The notes under the pieces: generated by a model
Database searches by the model: none
What the model was told of the DNA's origin: nothing
The model's input: the letters and a program-made list of their open reading frames with translations, nothing else
Assembly: GCA_015067785.1 (NCBI GenBank)
Contig: SVLR01000004.1
Span: 1-64,000 of the forward strand
Source of the DNA: Oscillospiraceae bacterium
GTDB lineage: Bacteria > Bacillota > Clostridia > Oscillospirales > Oscillospiraceae
Direction: 5' to 3'
Length of the DNA stretch: 64,000 bases
Translations under genes and position numbers: made by a program
Shown here: positions 29,870 through 38,373 of the stretch, one piece after another
How the letters are laid out: each line of letters starts with the position of its first letter
How positions within the stretch are numbered: position 1 is the first letter of the stretch

Positions 29870-31294
29870 TTATTTTTTACCGTTCCAGCAGTAGGTGCAT
29901 AGCTTGCAGGGCTCCAACCCGATGGCGTTGACAACACCCTCAAGCGACTGGAAGCCCAACGAGGCGAAATTGAACTTATCACAGATAGCTTGGCGCATCG
30001 CCTTGCCTCGCTCCGTCTTACCGTCTGCGTATTCTTCGATATGCTTCATTCCTTCTTCTCCCTCCAGCTCCAGAATTACCTGACGGGTAATGAGATCCAG
30101 ATCGCTGGTAGAACGGGAGAAATTCAGGTATTTACAGCCATACATAATGGGCGGGCAGGCAGAGCGCATATGCACGGATTTCGCGCCGTTTTCATAGAGG
30201 AATTCTACCGTCTCCCGAAGCTGTGTACCCCGGACGATAGAATCATCCACAAACAGCAGATTTTTGTCCTGAATCAACTCGTGGACCGGGATCTGCTTCA
30301 TTTTTGCGATCTTTTTCCGATCACTCTGCCGGGCAGGTGTAAAGCTTCTTGCCCAAGTGGGCGTATATTTAATAAATGCCCGGGCAAAGGGTCTGCCGGT
30401 GCGGTTGGCATAGCCGATGGCGTGGGGCGTTCCGGAGTCTGGCACACCGCCTACATAGTCGATGTCCATACTGCGGCCCTGCTCCATATCCCGCTCCGCA
30501 ATGGCGGCACCGTTGCGGTAGCGCATAGCCTCCACATTGATGCCCTCGTAAGTAGAAGTAGGATAGCCGTAGTAGCTCCAAAGAAAGGCGCACATCCGCA
30601 TTTCCTTTCCGGGTGCCGCAAGCCGGGTCATACCGTCAGGAGACAGCTCCACGATCTCACCGGGTCCCAGCTCGCAAACCTTTTCATAACCCAGCTTGGT
30701 AAAGGCAAATTCCTCGAAGGAGGCGCAGTAGCCATTCTCATTTTTACCGATCTGTACCGGGATGCGACCCAGCTTATCACGGGCGGCAATGATATTGCCG
30801 TTCTCCTTCAGGATCAGAATGTTGGCCGTTCCTTCAATGGAATTCTGGGCAAACCGAATGCCGTCGGCAAAGCTGCTCTTTTGGTCGATCAGCGCCGCCA
30901 CCAGCTCTGTGGTATTTACCCGACCGCCGGTCATCGCATCAAAGTGACCGCCGCTGAAGGAAAGATAACGGTCGATGAGCGCATCCGCATTGTTGATAAT
31001 GCCCACGGTACAAATGGCGTATGTGCCCAAATTGGAACGGATCAGCATTGGTTGGGGATCGCTGTCGGAAATACAGCCAATGACAGAAGTACCCTCCATC
31101 TCGCTGAAAATATGCTCAAATTTGGTACGGAACGGCGCATTTTCAATATTGTGGATCTTCCGTTGCAGACCGATCTCCTTATCATACGCAGCCATACCGC
31201 CACGGCGTGTTCCTAAGTGGGAGTGATAGTCCACACCAAAGAACACATCCATCATACAATCCTCCCGGGATGTGATTCCAAAAAAACCGCCCAT
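29870..31294 (-). CDS. purF: Amidophosphoribosyltransferase
   Basis: FFGVDYHSHLGTRRGGMAAYD; DYVGGVPDSGTPHAIGYANRTGRPFARAFIKYTPTWARSFTP; LLFVDDSIVRGTQ. Confidence 0.93.
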   Translation of the reverse strand: MGGFFGITSREDCMMDVFFGVDYHSHLGTRRGGMAAYDKEIGLQRKIHNIENAPFRTKFEHIFSEMEGTSVIGCISDSDPQPMLIRSNLGTYAICTVGIINNADALIDRYLSFSGGHFDAMTGGRVNTTELVAALIDQKSSFADGIRFAQNSIEGTANILILKENGNIIAARDKLGRIPVQIGKNENGYCASFEEFAFTKLGYEKVCELGPGEIVELSPDGMTRLAAPGKEMRMCAFLWSYYGYPTSTYEGINVEAMRYRNGAAIAERDMEQGRSMDIDYVGGVPDSGTPHAIGYANRTGRPFARAFIKYTPTWARSFTPARQSDRKKIAKMKQIPVHELIQDKNLLFVDDSIVRGTQLRETVEFLYENGAKSVHMRSACPPIMYGCKYLNFSRSTSDLDLITRQVILELEGEEGMKHIEEYADGKTERGKAMRQAICDKFNFASLGFQSLEGVVNAIGLEPCKLCTYCWNGKK

Positions 31295-31306
31295 TACCTG
31301 CTCCTT

Positions 31307-31996
31307 TTATGCGAAAAACAGCTTATTTAATGTCATAGGATCTACATACTTGCCGTCCTTGTAGACCCGCATATTGCCGGATGCGATCTCATCAATGAGC
31401 ATCACTCTACCCTGAGGATCGTAACCAAACTCAAACTTAATGTCGTACATATCGAGACCCTTTTCCTTCAGGTCGTCGGCAACAATCTTGGTAATCGCCT
31501 GAGTCATTGCCTTCAGGTCGTCATACTGCTGGGCAGTCATAACACCCAGATCCACAAGGCCGTCCTTGGTGACCAGCGGATCGCCCTTCTCGTCATTTTT
31601 GAAGGTAGTCTCTACATAAGCGGGCAGATCCTGACCCTCCGTGCAGTAATCGGAGTAACGACGGAAGAAGGAGCCAACCGCCTTGTAACGGCAGATGACC
31701 TCCAAGCCCTTGCCGAACACCTTAGCGGGCAGGACTTCCATAGTGGTATTTGCAATATCTGCGCTGACATAATGGGTAAGTATACCGGCGGCATTGATCT
31801 TCTCAAAGAAATAAATGCTCATACGCAGATTCACATCGCCGACGCCCTCAATGGTCAGGCCCACAGCATTTTCACCGGGGTCAAACACACCATCCTTGCC
31901 GGTGCAGTCGTCTTTGAATTTCAGCAGGCAGTTGCCGTTGGGGAGGGCGTATACATTCTTTGTTTTTCCGGTGTAGAGCAGCTTCAGATTTTCCAT
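31307..31996 (-). CDS. purC: Phosphoribosylaminoimidazole-succinocarboxamide synthase
   Basis: [13 protein letters not shown]...[55 protein letters not shown]. Confidence 0.94.
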   Translation of the reverse strand: MENLKLLYTGKTKNVYALPNGNCLLKFKDDCTGKDGVFDPGENAVGLTIEGVGDVNLRMSIYFFEKINAAGILTHYVSADIANTTMEVLPAKVFGKGLEVICRYKAVGSFFRRYSDYCTEGQDLPAYVETTFKNDEKGDPLVTKDGLVDLGVMTAQQYDDLKAMTQAITKIVADDLKEKGLDMYDIKFEFGYDPQGRVMLIDEIASGNMRVYKDGKYVDPMTLNKLFFA

Positions 31997-32016
31997 AGTT
32001 GTGACCTCTTTCTTTT

Positions 32017-32511
32017 TTATTTATTGAGCTCTGCCTGCAGGGCAGCATCTTTTTCTAAAACCTTCTTTGCATCCTTTTGTCGCTTTTCCATCAGCCGCTG
32101 GGCAAGGGCTTCATCGCCCACTGCCAAAATCTGGGCAGAAAGCAAAGCGGCATTGACACCTCCATTGATGGCAACGGTAGCAACCGGGATGCCGCTGGGC
32201 ATCTGTACCGTTGACAGGAGTGCGTCAATGCCGTCCAAACAGGTTGATTTACAGGGAATGCCGATAACAGGCAGTGTGGTATTGGCAGCCATAGCGCCTG
32301 CCAAGTGCGCAGCCATACCCGCAGCTGCGATAATGACACCGATGCCGTTCTGCCGCGCATCGCGCGCAAAGGCAGCCGCCTCTTCAGGCGTGCGGTGGGC
32401 AGAATAGATGTGGCATTCATAGGGCACACCCAGCTGGGTCAGCGTATCCATGGTCTTTTGCAGGATCGGCAGATCGCTATCGCTGCCCATAACAATTCCG
32501 ACTTTTTTCAC
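32017..32511 (-). CDS. purE: N5-carboxyaminoimidazole ribonucleotide mutase
   Basis: [47 protein letters not shown] start at 32511 preceded by GGGGAGG. Confidence 0.94.
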   Translation of the reverse strand: MKKVGIVMGSDSDLPILQKTMDTLTQLGVPYECHIYSAHRTPEEAAAFARDARQNGIGVIIAAAGMAAHLAGAMAANTTLPVIGIPCKSTCLDGIDALLSTVQMPSGIPVATVAINGGVNAALLSAQILAVGDEALAQRLMEKRQKDAKKVLEKDAALQAELNK

Positions 32512-32525
32512 AGTGTAACCTCCCC

Positions 32526-32580
32526 AAAAAAAGAATGGGCAGAGCACATATTTGTCTTTACAAAGGCGATCGTGCTCTGC
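32526..32580 (-). promoter_or_regulatory. Terminator/attenuator-like hairpin in the purE leader
   Basis: Minus strand GCAGAGCAC ... GTGCTCTGC followed by CCATTCTTTTTTT directly before the GGGGAGG RBS. Confidence 0.55.
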
Positions 32581-32778
32581 TGCAATGCTTGTCATTTCCA
32601 ATTCAACAATATAATAATAAAACATATCTTTCTTAAACGCAAGTTTTTTTCGCCCGTTACCCTACCAAAAAATTTGTCACAAAAAATCGAAATATTGTGC
32701 AAAAAGATATTTTACAATTGGCAACCTATGCATTATAATGGAAATGCGAACCTAAAAAGAGATTTCGGAGGTATTGCT

Positions 32779-33780
32779 ATGGACCAAATGATTCGTCCCG
32801 AAACAATGAAGCGTATTACCACCCCTGCTTTGGCGCAATCCTTTATTGACGAGCAAATCGCAGAAATTCGCGCACAGGTAGGCGATAAGAAGGTACTTTT
32901 GGCGCTGTCCGGCGGTGTAGACTCCTCTGTTGTTGCGGCACTGCTTATTAAGGCCATCGGCAAGCAACTTGTCTGTGTCCACGTAAACCACGGACTGATG
33001 CGCAAAGGCGAAAGCGAGGATGTAATCCGCGTTTTCCGGGAAGGTCTGGACGCCAACCTGATCTACGTGGATGCTACCGATCGTTTCCTCGCTCTCCTTG
33101 CCGGTGTTTCTGACCCGGAAAAGAAGCGCAAGATCATCGGCGGTGAGTTCATCAAGGTTTTTGACGAAGAAGCGGCCAAGCTCAGCGGTATCGAATTTTT
33201 GGCACAGGGCACCATCTACCCCGATATTTTGGAATCTATCAAAGCCAAGGAAAGCGGCAAACCGGTCAAGTCCCATCATAATGTGGGCGGTCTGCCCGAG
33301 GATATGAAGATGGCGCTGGTAGAGCCCCTGAAGTTCCTCTACAAGGATGAGGTCCGTGTCGTGGGCGAAGCCCTTGGACTGCCTCACGGTATGGTCTACC
33401 GTCAGCCCTTCCCCGGTCCCGGCTTGGGTGTCCGTTGTTTGGGCGCCATCACCCGCGACCGGCTCCACGCCCTGCGGGAGGCAGATGCCATCTTGCGGGA
33501 AGAATTCGATAATTGCGGACTGGCGCAATCCGTTTGGCAGTACTTTATTTCCGTGCCGGATATGAAGAGCGTCGGTGTGAAAAACGGTGCCCGTTACGAG
33601 GGCTGGCCCGCCATCATTCGTGCCGTGAATACCGTGGATGCCATGGAAGCCACCATCGAGGAGATTCCCTACCCTGTCCTGCACAAAATCACCCAGCGCA
33701 TCACCACCGAGGTTCCCGGCATCAACCGCGTCCTCTACGACCTGACCCCCAAACCCACCGGCACCATCGAGTGGGAATAA
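32779..33780 (+). CDS. guaA: GMP synthetase ATP-pyrophosphatase/dimerisation subunit lacking the glutamine amidotransferase domain
   Basis: VLLALSGGVDSSVVAALLIKAIGKQLVCVHVNHGLMRKGE; RQPFPGPGLGVRCLG; ends RVLYDLTPKPTGTIEWE. Only 333 aa from the ATG; GGAGG RBS just upstream. Confidence 0.92.
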   Translation: MDQMIRPETMKRITTPALAQSFIDEQIAEIRAQVGDKKVLLALSGGVDSSVVAALLIKAIGKQLVCVHVNHGLMRKGESEDVIRVFREGLDANLIYVDATDRFLALLAGVSDPEKKRKIIGGEFIKVFDEEAAKLSGIEFLAQGTIYPDILESIKAKESGKPVKSHHNVGGLPEDMKMALVEPLKFLYKDEVRVVGEALGLPHGMVYRQPFPGPGLGVRCLGAITRDRLHALREADAILREEFDNCGLAQSVWQYFISVPDMKSVGVKNGARYEGWPAIIRAVNTVDAMEATIEEIPYPVLHKITQRITTEVPGINRVLYDLTPKPTGTIEWE

Positions 33781-33848
33781 TCCCACACACCTGAAGCTCC
33801 CTGATTTTAAGGGATTTTACAGTTCTCGTTTTGCTATTGACAGCAAAA

Positions 33849-33889
33849 ATAAAAAGCACCGGCTTCCTGTAAGAGATGCCGGTGCTTTT
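33849..33889. terminator. Bidirectional terminator hairpin
   Basis: aaaaagcaccggc-ttcctgtaagagat-gccggtgctttt. Confidence 0.85.
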
Positions 33890-33901
33890 CTATATTGCGA
33901 A

Positions 33902-34054
33902 TTAGTCAAACCACTGATTCCAGCTGTTAAAATCGCCGTCCTGACTGTCGGTCACATCAAATCCCAGGAAGGAATCCTGCTCACTGAATGCCAGTTTTTC
34001 TTCTGCGGCGAAACGAACGGTCTCTGCCTCAGGGGCCACATATACTTCTTTCAT
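33902..34054 (-). CDS. 50-aa conserved small peptide, copy 1
   Basis: Reverse-strand ORF MKEVYVAPEAETVRFAAEEKLAFSEQDSFLGFDVTDSQDGDFNSWNQWFD* with upstream AGAAGGAAGG; 37/50 identical to the ORF at 59353-59505. Confidence 0.8.
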   Translation of the reverse strand: MKEVYVAPEAETVRFAAEEKLAFSEQDSFLGFDVTDSQDGDFNSWNQWFD

Positions 34055-34095
34055 ATCCTGTGCCTTCCTTCTAATAAATTTACCGAATAAATTTC

Positions 34096-35448
34096 TTAAG
34101 ATAAATCTGCACGTTCATACTGCCAGTTTTCTGCTTTTACGATCAGCTCTAAGCCGTCCGCATCCTCAGGCGGATAGACGGTCGCAGACAACGCTCTGCC
34201 GTCTTCAAAAATTTCCACAGAGAATTCATCCATAACGATCGTTACAGTCACTTCCTTCTCCATAGAGCAAGGCATACGGCGAATGCCATTTATGGAATCC
34301 GGATCCTTTTCTACACCGGTAATCACTTCGCCCGATTTAGAACGGTCGAGTACCCACTGACCATCCTGCAGCGTCATTTGGGTGTAGTGAACGCCATTGC
34401 AGCGCATTTTAATGGCAAATTGTTCCAGCTTTGTAGCCTTAATGGTGATGACGCCTTTTGTGATCCTATCCGTAAGCTTATCATCTGCCGTCAGCTTATG
34501 CACCTTGCTGCAGTTTACGACAGGCTCCTGATAAAGTCTGCCATTCTTCACAAACAGCTTTCTCGGTACCGTCAGCATGCCCGCAAAGCCGTACTTTTCA
34601 GAAGGTACATTTCTGTCCCACATATTCAGCCAGCCAATAAAGATCGGCTTGCCGGCAAAGGTTTGAGGTGCGTACATATCGAAGCCGTAATCCACGATTC
34701 CGCGGGTATCCTCCTTGAACAGACCGGTCGCGTAATCGATTTTTCCGATACACCAACGGCAGCTATGTATATTGAGGTGCTCCCCATTCTCGCTGGGCTG
34801 AAACTGTTCACAGAAAAGCAGATACCCATATTCCTCGTTATAGTCGGGACATTCGATCATTGCGCCGGCGCTATCTTTGCCAAACAAGTCGTTTACATAC
34901 TCCCACTTAAATAAATCCTTAGATCTATATAAGAGGATCCTACCCCGACCTTCTATCTTTCTGGCTGCGATAATGCACCAAAAGCTGTCTTTGTGGAACC
35001 AAACCTTTGGATCACGGAAATCGCAAGGCGCATAGCCGTCCGGCAAATCGTTCTCACCGATCACGATACCATGCTTCTTAAAGGTCACACCGTCATTGCT
35101 TTCTGCTAAGCACTGAACCTGCCGTATAGTATCACCGCCTTGATTTTCGATAAAACCGGTGTACATAAGCCACAGTTTCCCGTCGTGCGCAATTGCAGTA
35201 CCCGAAAAACAACCGTTTTTGTCGCAATCGTCACCGGGTGTCAGCGCAATTGGCAGATATTTCCAGTCGGTTAGGTCATCACTGACAACATGTCCCCAAT
35301 GCATCGGACCCCACTTGGTATCGAAGGGATGATATTGGAAAAACGCGTGGTACTGGCCGTTATAGTAAATAAGTCCATTGGGATCATTGATCCAACCCGT
35401 TTCTCCGGTTATATGAAAAGCAGGTTCTTTTATTTTCGTTATAGTCAT
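34096..35448 (-). CDS. GH32 beta-fructosidase (intracellular type, no signal peptide)
   Basis: GETGWINDPNGLIYYNGQYHAFFQYHPFDTKWGPMHWGHVVS; CDFRDPKVWF; MIECPDY. Confidence 0.93.
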   Translation of the reverse strand: MTITKIKEPAFHITGETGWINDPNGLIYYNGQYHAFFQYHPFDTKWGPMHWGHVVSDDLTDWKYLPIALTPGDDCDKNGCFSGTAIAHDGKLWLMYTGFIENQGGDTIRQVQCLAESNDGVTFKKHGIVIGENDLPDGYAPCDFRDPKVWFHKDSFWCIIAARKIEGRGRILLYRSKDLFKWEYVNDLFGKDSAGAMIECPDYNEEYGYLLFCEQFQPSENGEHLNIHSCRWCIGKIDYATGLFKEDTRGIVDYGFDMYAPQTFAGKPIFIGWLNMWDRNVPSEKYGFAGMLTVPRKLFVKNGRLYQEPVVNCSKVHKLTADDKLTDRITKGVITIKATKLEQFAIKMRCNGVHYTQMTLQDGQWVLDRSKSGEVITGVEKDPDSINGIRRMPCSMEKEVTVTIVMDEFSVEIFEDGRALSATVYPPEDADGLELIVKAENWQYERADLS

Positions 35449-35469
35449 ATAAAATCTTTCATTTTTGGG

Positions 35470-35495
35470 CTCCCCCACCACCTGCGGTGGGGGAG
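35470..35495. terminator. Terminator-like hairpin ctcccccaccacctgcggtgggggag
   Basis: 11-12 bp perfect stem between the GH32 gene and the upstream repeat-protein gene. Confidence 0.65.
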
Positions 35496-35519
35496 TGCTG
35501 TTTTGGTTAATTGTATGAA

Positions 35520-38225
35520 TTATTGAATTGCTGCAATAAAGCCTTCAGGTGCACTTACCAGATTGGCACGGAAATCATCCACTACGAAGCAGCCGTAGTT
35601 GCTCGTAGAGTTATCCACCACTCTGAAGAAGCAGTCTGCAGTTTCTCCTGCGTACTGATAGTAGTAAGCATACATCTCGGTATTGACCTTACCGGGAGCT
35701 TCGTTATAGAAGGTTGCGATAACAGTGCCATCTACTCTGCAAAGCTCGATGCGCACATCGCGAGTGCCTGCGCCGCCAAATCTGAAGGACACATAAGAAT
35801 TACGCTTCAAAGTAAACACGGAGCTATTCAGGGTACCCTTAGTGTTTTCGCAGTTGGTACCATCGGGCTTGCAGAAGGTGAAGAGGTTATTGCCGTCTTT
35901 TCTGCCGTCGTTCTTGGTGTACCAGCCAGCGTCATGTTCAGAGCTTTCTACCCAGCCCAATGTATTATGGGCACCTGCTTCGGTGATGTTCATATTCCAG
36001 CCGTCCATACCAGATTCGAAGCTGCCGTTTGCAACATCGTAAACGCCCTGGAAAATATTATTTGCTGTTAAAGCACCGGGCAAATCAAGGGTAGATGCAT
36101 AATAGGTCTTCACGCTGTCAAAGGACACACAGCCCCAGCCTTCGCTGGCGTAGTCAACGACCTGGATTCTTGCTGTCTTGCCGATATGAGCGCTGAGATC
36201 TGCAACATACTGGATCAGAACGGCATCCTGCTGCGCCTGCTGATGGTATCTTGCAAGAACCTCGCTTGTAACCGCATCAATAACCTGGACATAGCAAAGC
36301 TCATTTCCGCCGCCGCCCAGCTTAAAGGAGATCCAGCCGGTGCCGCCAATTTCAAACACAGAGCTGGTCAGCGTACCGCGGTTACCTTCCCGCATCGTAT
36401 CCGCGCCATTGCTCTCTACACCGGTAAAGAGGTAGTCACCGTCCTTATTGTAAGGAATGTTATCTCCCCAGTAGCCGTTTGCATTTGTAACAACACCGAT
36501 TTCACCGTTGTTCCACCAGCCCAGGTTGTTGCCCATTTCGAAGCCGCCGTTGAACAGATCGTAAATGGTGCCGGAAACGGCATAGTCTACTGTTGTTGCG
36601 TAGTTGAAGCCTTCCGGCTCGGTTGCGTAATAGGTTACGAAGCTATCTGCAAAGAACAGACCGTAGCCGCTGTCCGCGTTATCGCTGATGCGGAAGAACA
36701 CTTCCCTGCCTGCAAACTCAGACAGATCTGCCTTGTAAGCGATCAGCGTGCAGCCGCTCTTTATGTCGTTGGTTCTATCTGCCCACAAGCCGTTATAGTA
36801 ACGGGTGAGGATCTCCTTCGTCTGGGCGTCAACAACATCTACATAAACATAGTTGCCGTCTCTCATTGCGCCGATCTTGAAGGTAACGAAGCCGGAGCCG
36901 CCCACCTTGAAGGTAGAGCTTGTCAGCGTGCCCACCGCGCGCTCTTCAGCGCCGGATACATATGCGGAGAACATCTTGTCTCCATCCATACCGAATTCAA
37001 AGCCCTCGGCCTTTTCAGGATCGTTTACCCAGTAGTTTTTATCAGAGCTTACATTGCCGATATTACCAACCACTGTCCAACCATCCATACCGTCCTCGAA
37101 GCCGCCGTTTGCAAGTCTGCAAGCAGTGGAGTCGAGCAATGCCAGCTTCAGGGTGTATGTTACGCAGTGCTCCTCACCGTTTTCCGTATAAGTGACGGTT
37201 ACTTCAAAGGTCTCATAAGTAACAGCATCGGAATAGGTTCCAAAATTAAATGTATGGCAGGTACCATCCAACACAAGCTCTTCGCCAGCGTGCTCTACGC
37301 TGTAGCTAAGCGCAAGATTGCCGTCATTTACGATATTCTCTGCAAAATCAATGACAAGGCTTTCCTTGTTTTCAAGTGTATACAAATCATATACCTTGAT
37401 AACTTCATTTTGGACAGGCTTAACAGGTACATACTTCATGGCGGGCAGATAAGCCTGCAGGCTTTCATTGTCTGCATACAGCCGGTCCGCCAATTCCTTG
37501 GTTGCGCCGGTATAATTGCCGGCTGCGTATTCTTCATTGATCTTGCCCAAAACGTTCTTGGGTATGATCTCAATTCTCTGCAGACCGTCAATAACCGTAT
37601 CGCCGATCTTAATGTAGGCGCAGAAGGTTCTGCTCTCATTTAACTGATCTTCTTCCAGAGAGCCCATCAGGCTGTACCAAGCATATACGCCGTTCTTCTC
37701 CCCAAACTGATAGCCGGAGGTTACAGGATAATATTCGTCCTTGGTAACGCTCTTTACACCGAATTCCGTGATCGTATCACGAACGACGTTGTTCGCAATA
37801 AAGGCAGCTTCCATGCAAATTGCCTTGGCGCCAACATTTACGCCGGTCCGGGTAATGGACATATTGAAGGGATGGAAGGAGTAGGTATTACCTTCATTTT
37901 TCACCTTCAGGTAGCGATAATCATCAAATAAATTTACTTCGTTGATGGTGCAATCACCATTGACGGTCAGCTTACCGGCTTCTGCACCGGTCAGGACCTC
38001 CAAATTCTTGCTATCAATGACAACGACATTGGGGTTACCGGTTACATTGATGGTAACATCAAAGCCAGCCAGGTCGATCACACAATCTCCGGTGACATCC
38101 CAGCTTTCATTGTCGGCTGTGAAGGTGTGGTCAACACCGGATGCATAAGCAGCAGGCGCTACCGCGAACGCCAGCGCGACGACCAACGCCACAGCGAGGA
38201 AACTTGCGAAAAGCTTCTTTTTCAT
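35520..38225 (-). CDS. Secreted protein with three C-terminal repeats of a GGFE...GW beta-sandwich-like (CBM-like) domain
   Basis: Signal peptide MKKKLFASFLAVALVVALAFAVAPAAYA; repeats beginning LANGGFEDGMDGWTV, LFNGGFEMGNNLGWW and VANGSFESGMDGWN, each ending like VDSF.TYYA. Confidence 0.75.
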   Translation of the reverse strand: MKKKLFASFLAVALVVALAFAVAPAAYASGVDHTFTADNESWDVTGDCVIDLAGFDVTINVTGNPNVVVIDSKNLEVLTGAEAGKLTVNGDCTINEVNLFDDYRYLKVKNEGNTYSFHPFNMSITRTGVNVGAKAICMEAAFIANNVVRDTITEFGVKSVTKDEYYPVTSGYQFGEKNGVYAWYSLMGSLEEDQLNESRTFCAYIKIGDTVIDGLQRIEIIPKNVLGKINEEYAAGNYTGATKELADRLYADNESLQAYLPAMKYVPVKPVQNEVIKVYDLYTLENKESLVIDFAENIVNDGNLALSYSVEHAGEELVLDGTCHTFNFGTYSDAVTYETFEVTVTYTENGEEHCVTYTLKLALLDSTACRLANGGFEDGMDGWTVVGNIGNVSSDKNYWVNDPEKAEGFEFGMDGDKMFSAYVSGAEERAVGTLTSSTFKVGGSGFVTFKIGAMRDGNYVYVDVVDAQTKEILTRYYNGLWADRTNDIKSGCTLIAYKADLSEFAGREVFFRISDNADSGYGLFFADSFVTYYATEPEGFNYATTVDYAVSGTIYDLFNGGFEMGNNLGWWNNGEIGVVTNANGYWGDNIPYNKDGDYLFTGVESNGADTMREGNRGTLTSSVFEIGGTGWISFKLGGGGNELCYVQVIDAVTSEVLARYHQQAQQDAVLIQYVADLSAHIGKTARIQVVDYASEGWGCVSFDSVKTYYASTLDLPGALTANNIFQGVYDVANGSFESGMDGWNMNITEAGAHNTLGWVESSEHDAGWYTKNDGRKDGNNLFTFCKPDGTNCENTKGTLNSSVFTLKRNSYVSFRFGGAGTRDVRIELCRVDGTVIATFYNEAPGKVNTEMYAYYYQYAGETADCFFRVVDNSTSNYGCFVVDDFRANLVSAPEGFIAAIQ

Positions 38226-38331
38226 AGTTTTTACCTCCATAAATAATACTTTTTTGCAAAGTATAGAATATATACTCTCAGGCGCGACCCAAAAAGGGTA
38301 GCACCGAAAAGCGCTTTGAGGTGTCCTTCTC

Positions 38332-38360
38332 AGGCAGGGATGGGATACCATCCCTGCCTT
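38332..38360. terminator. Terminator-like hairpin aggcagggatgggataccatccctgcctt
   Basis: Perfect stem between the two repeat-protein genes. Confidence 0.7.
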
Positions 38361-38373
38361 GGTTTATAAACGA

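Noticed and set aside
29990-31216. 408-aa + strand ORF
   Set aside because: Antisense to purF; shadow ORF.
32512-32778. Purine riboswitch in the purE-guaA intergenic region
   Set aside because: No recognisable guanine/adenine riboswitch core; only a simple terminator-like stem was found.
32305-32778. N-terminal extension of the guaA ORF (starts at 32305 in the track)
   Set aside because: Overlaps purE antisense and contains no GATase motifs; a GGAGG RBS supports the start at 32779.
36186-37643. 485-aa + strand ORF
   Set aside because: Antisense to the repeat-domain secreted protein; no signal or domain, explained by codon bias.
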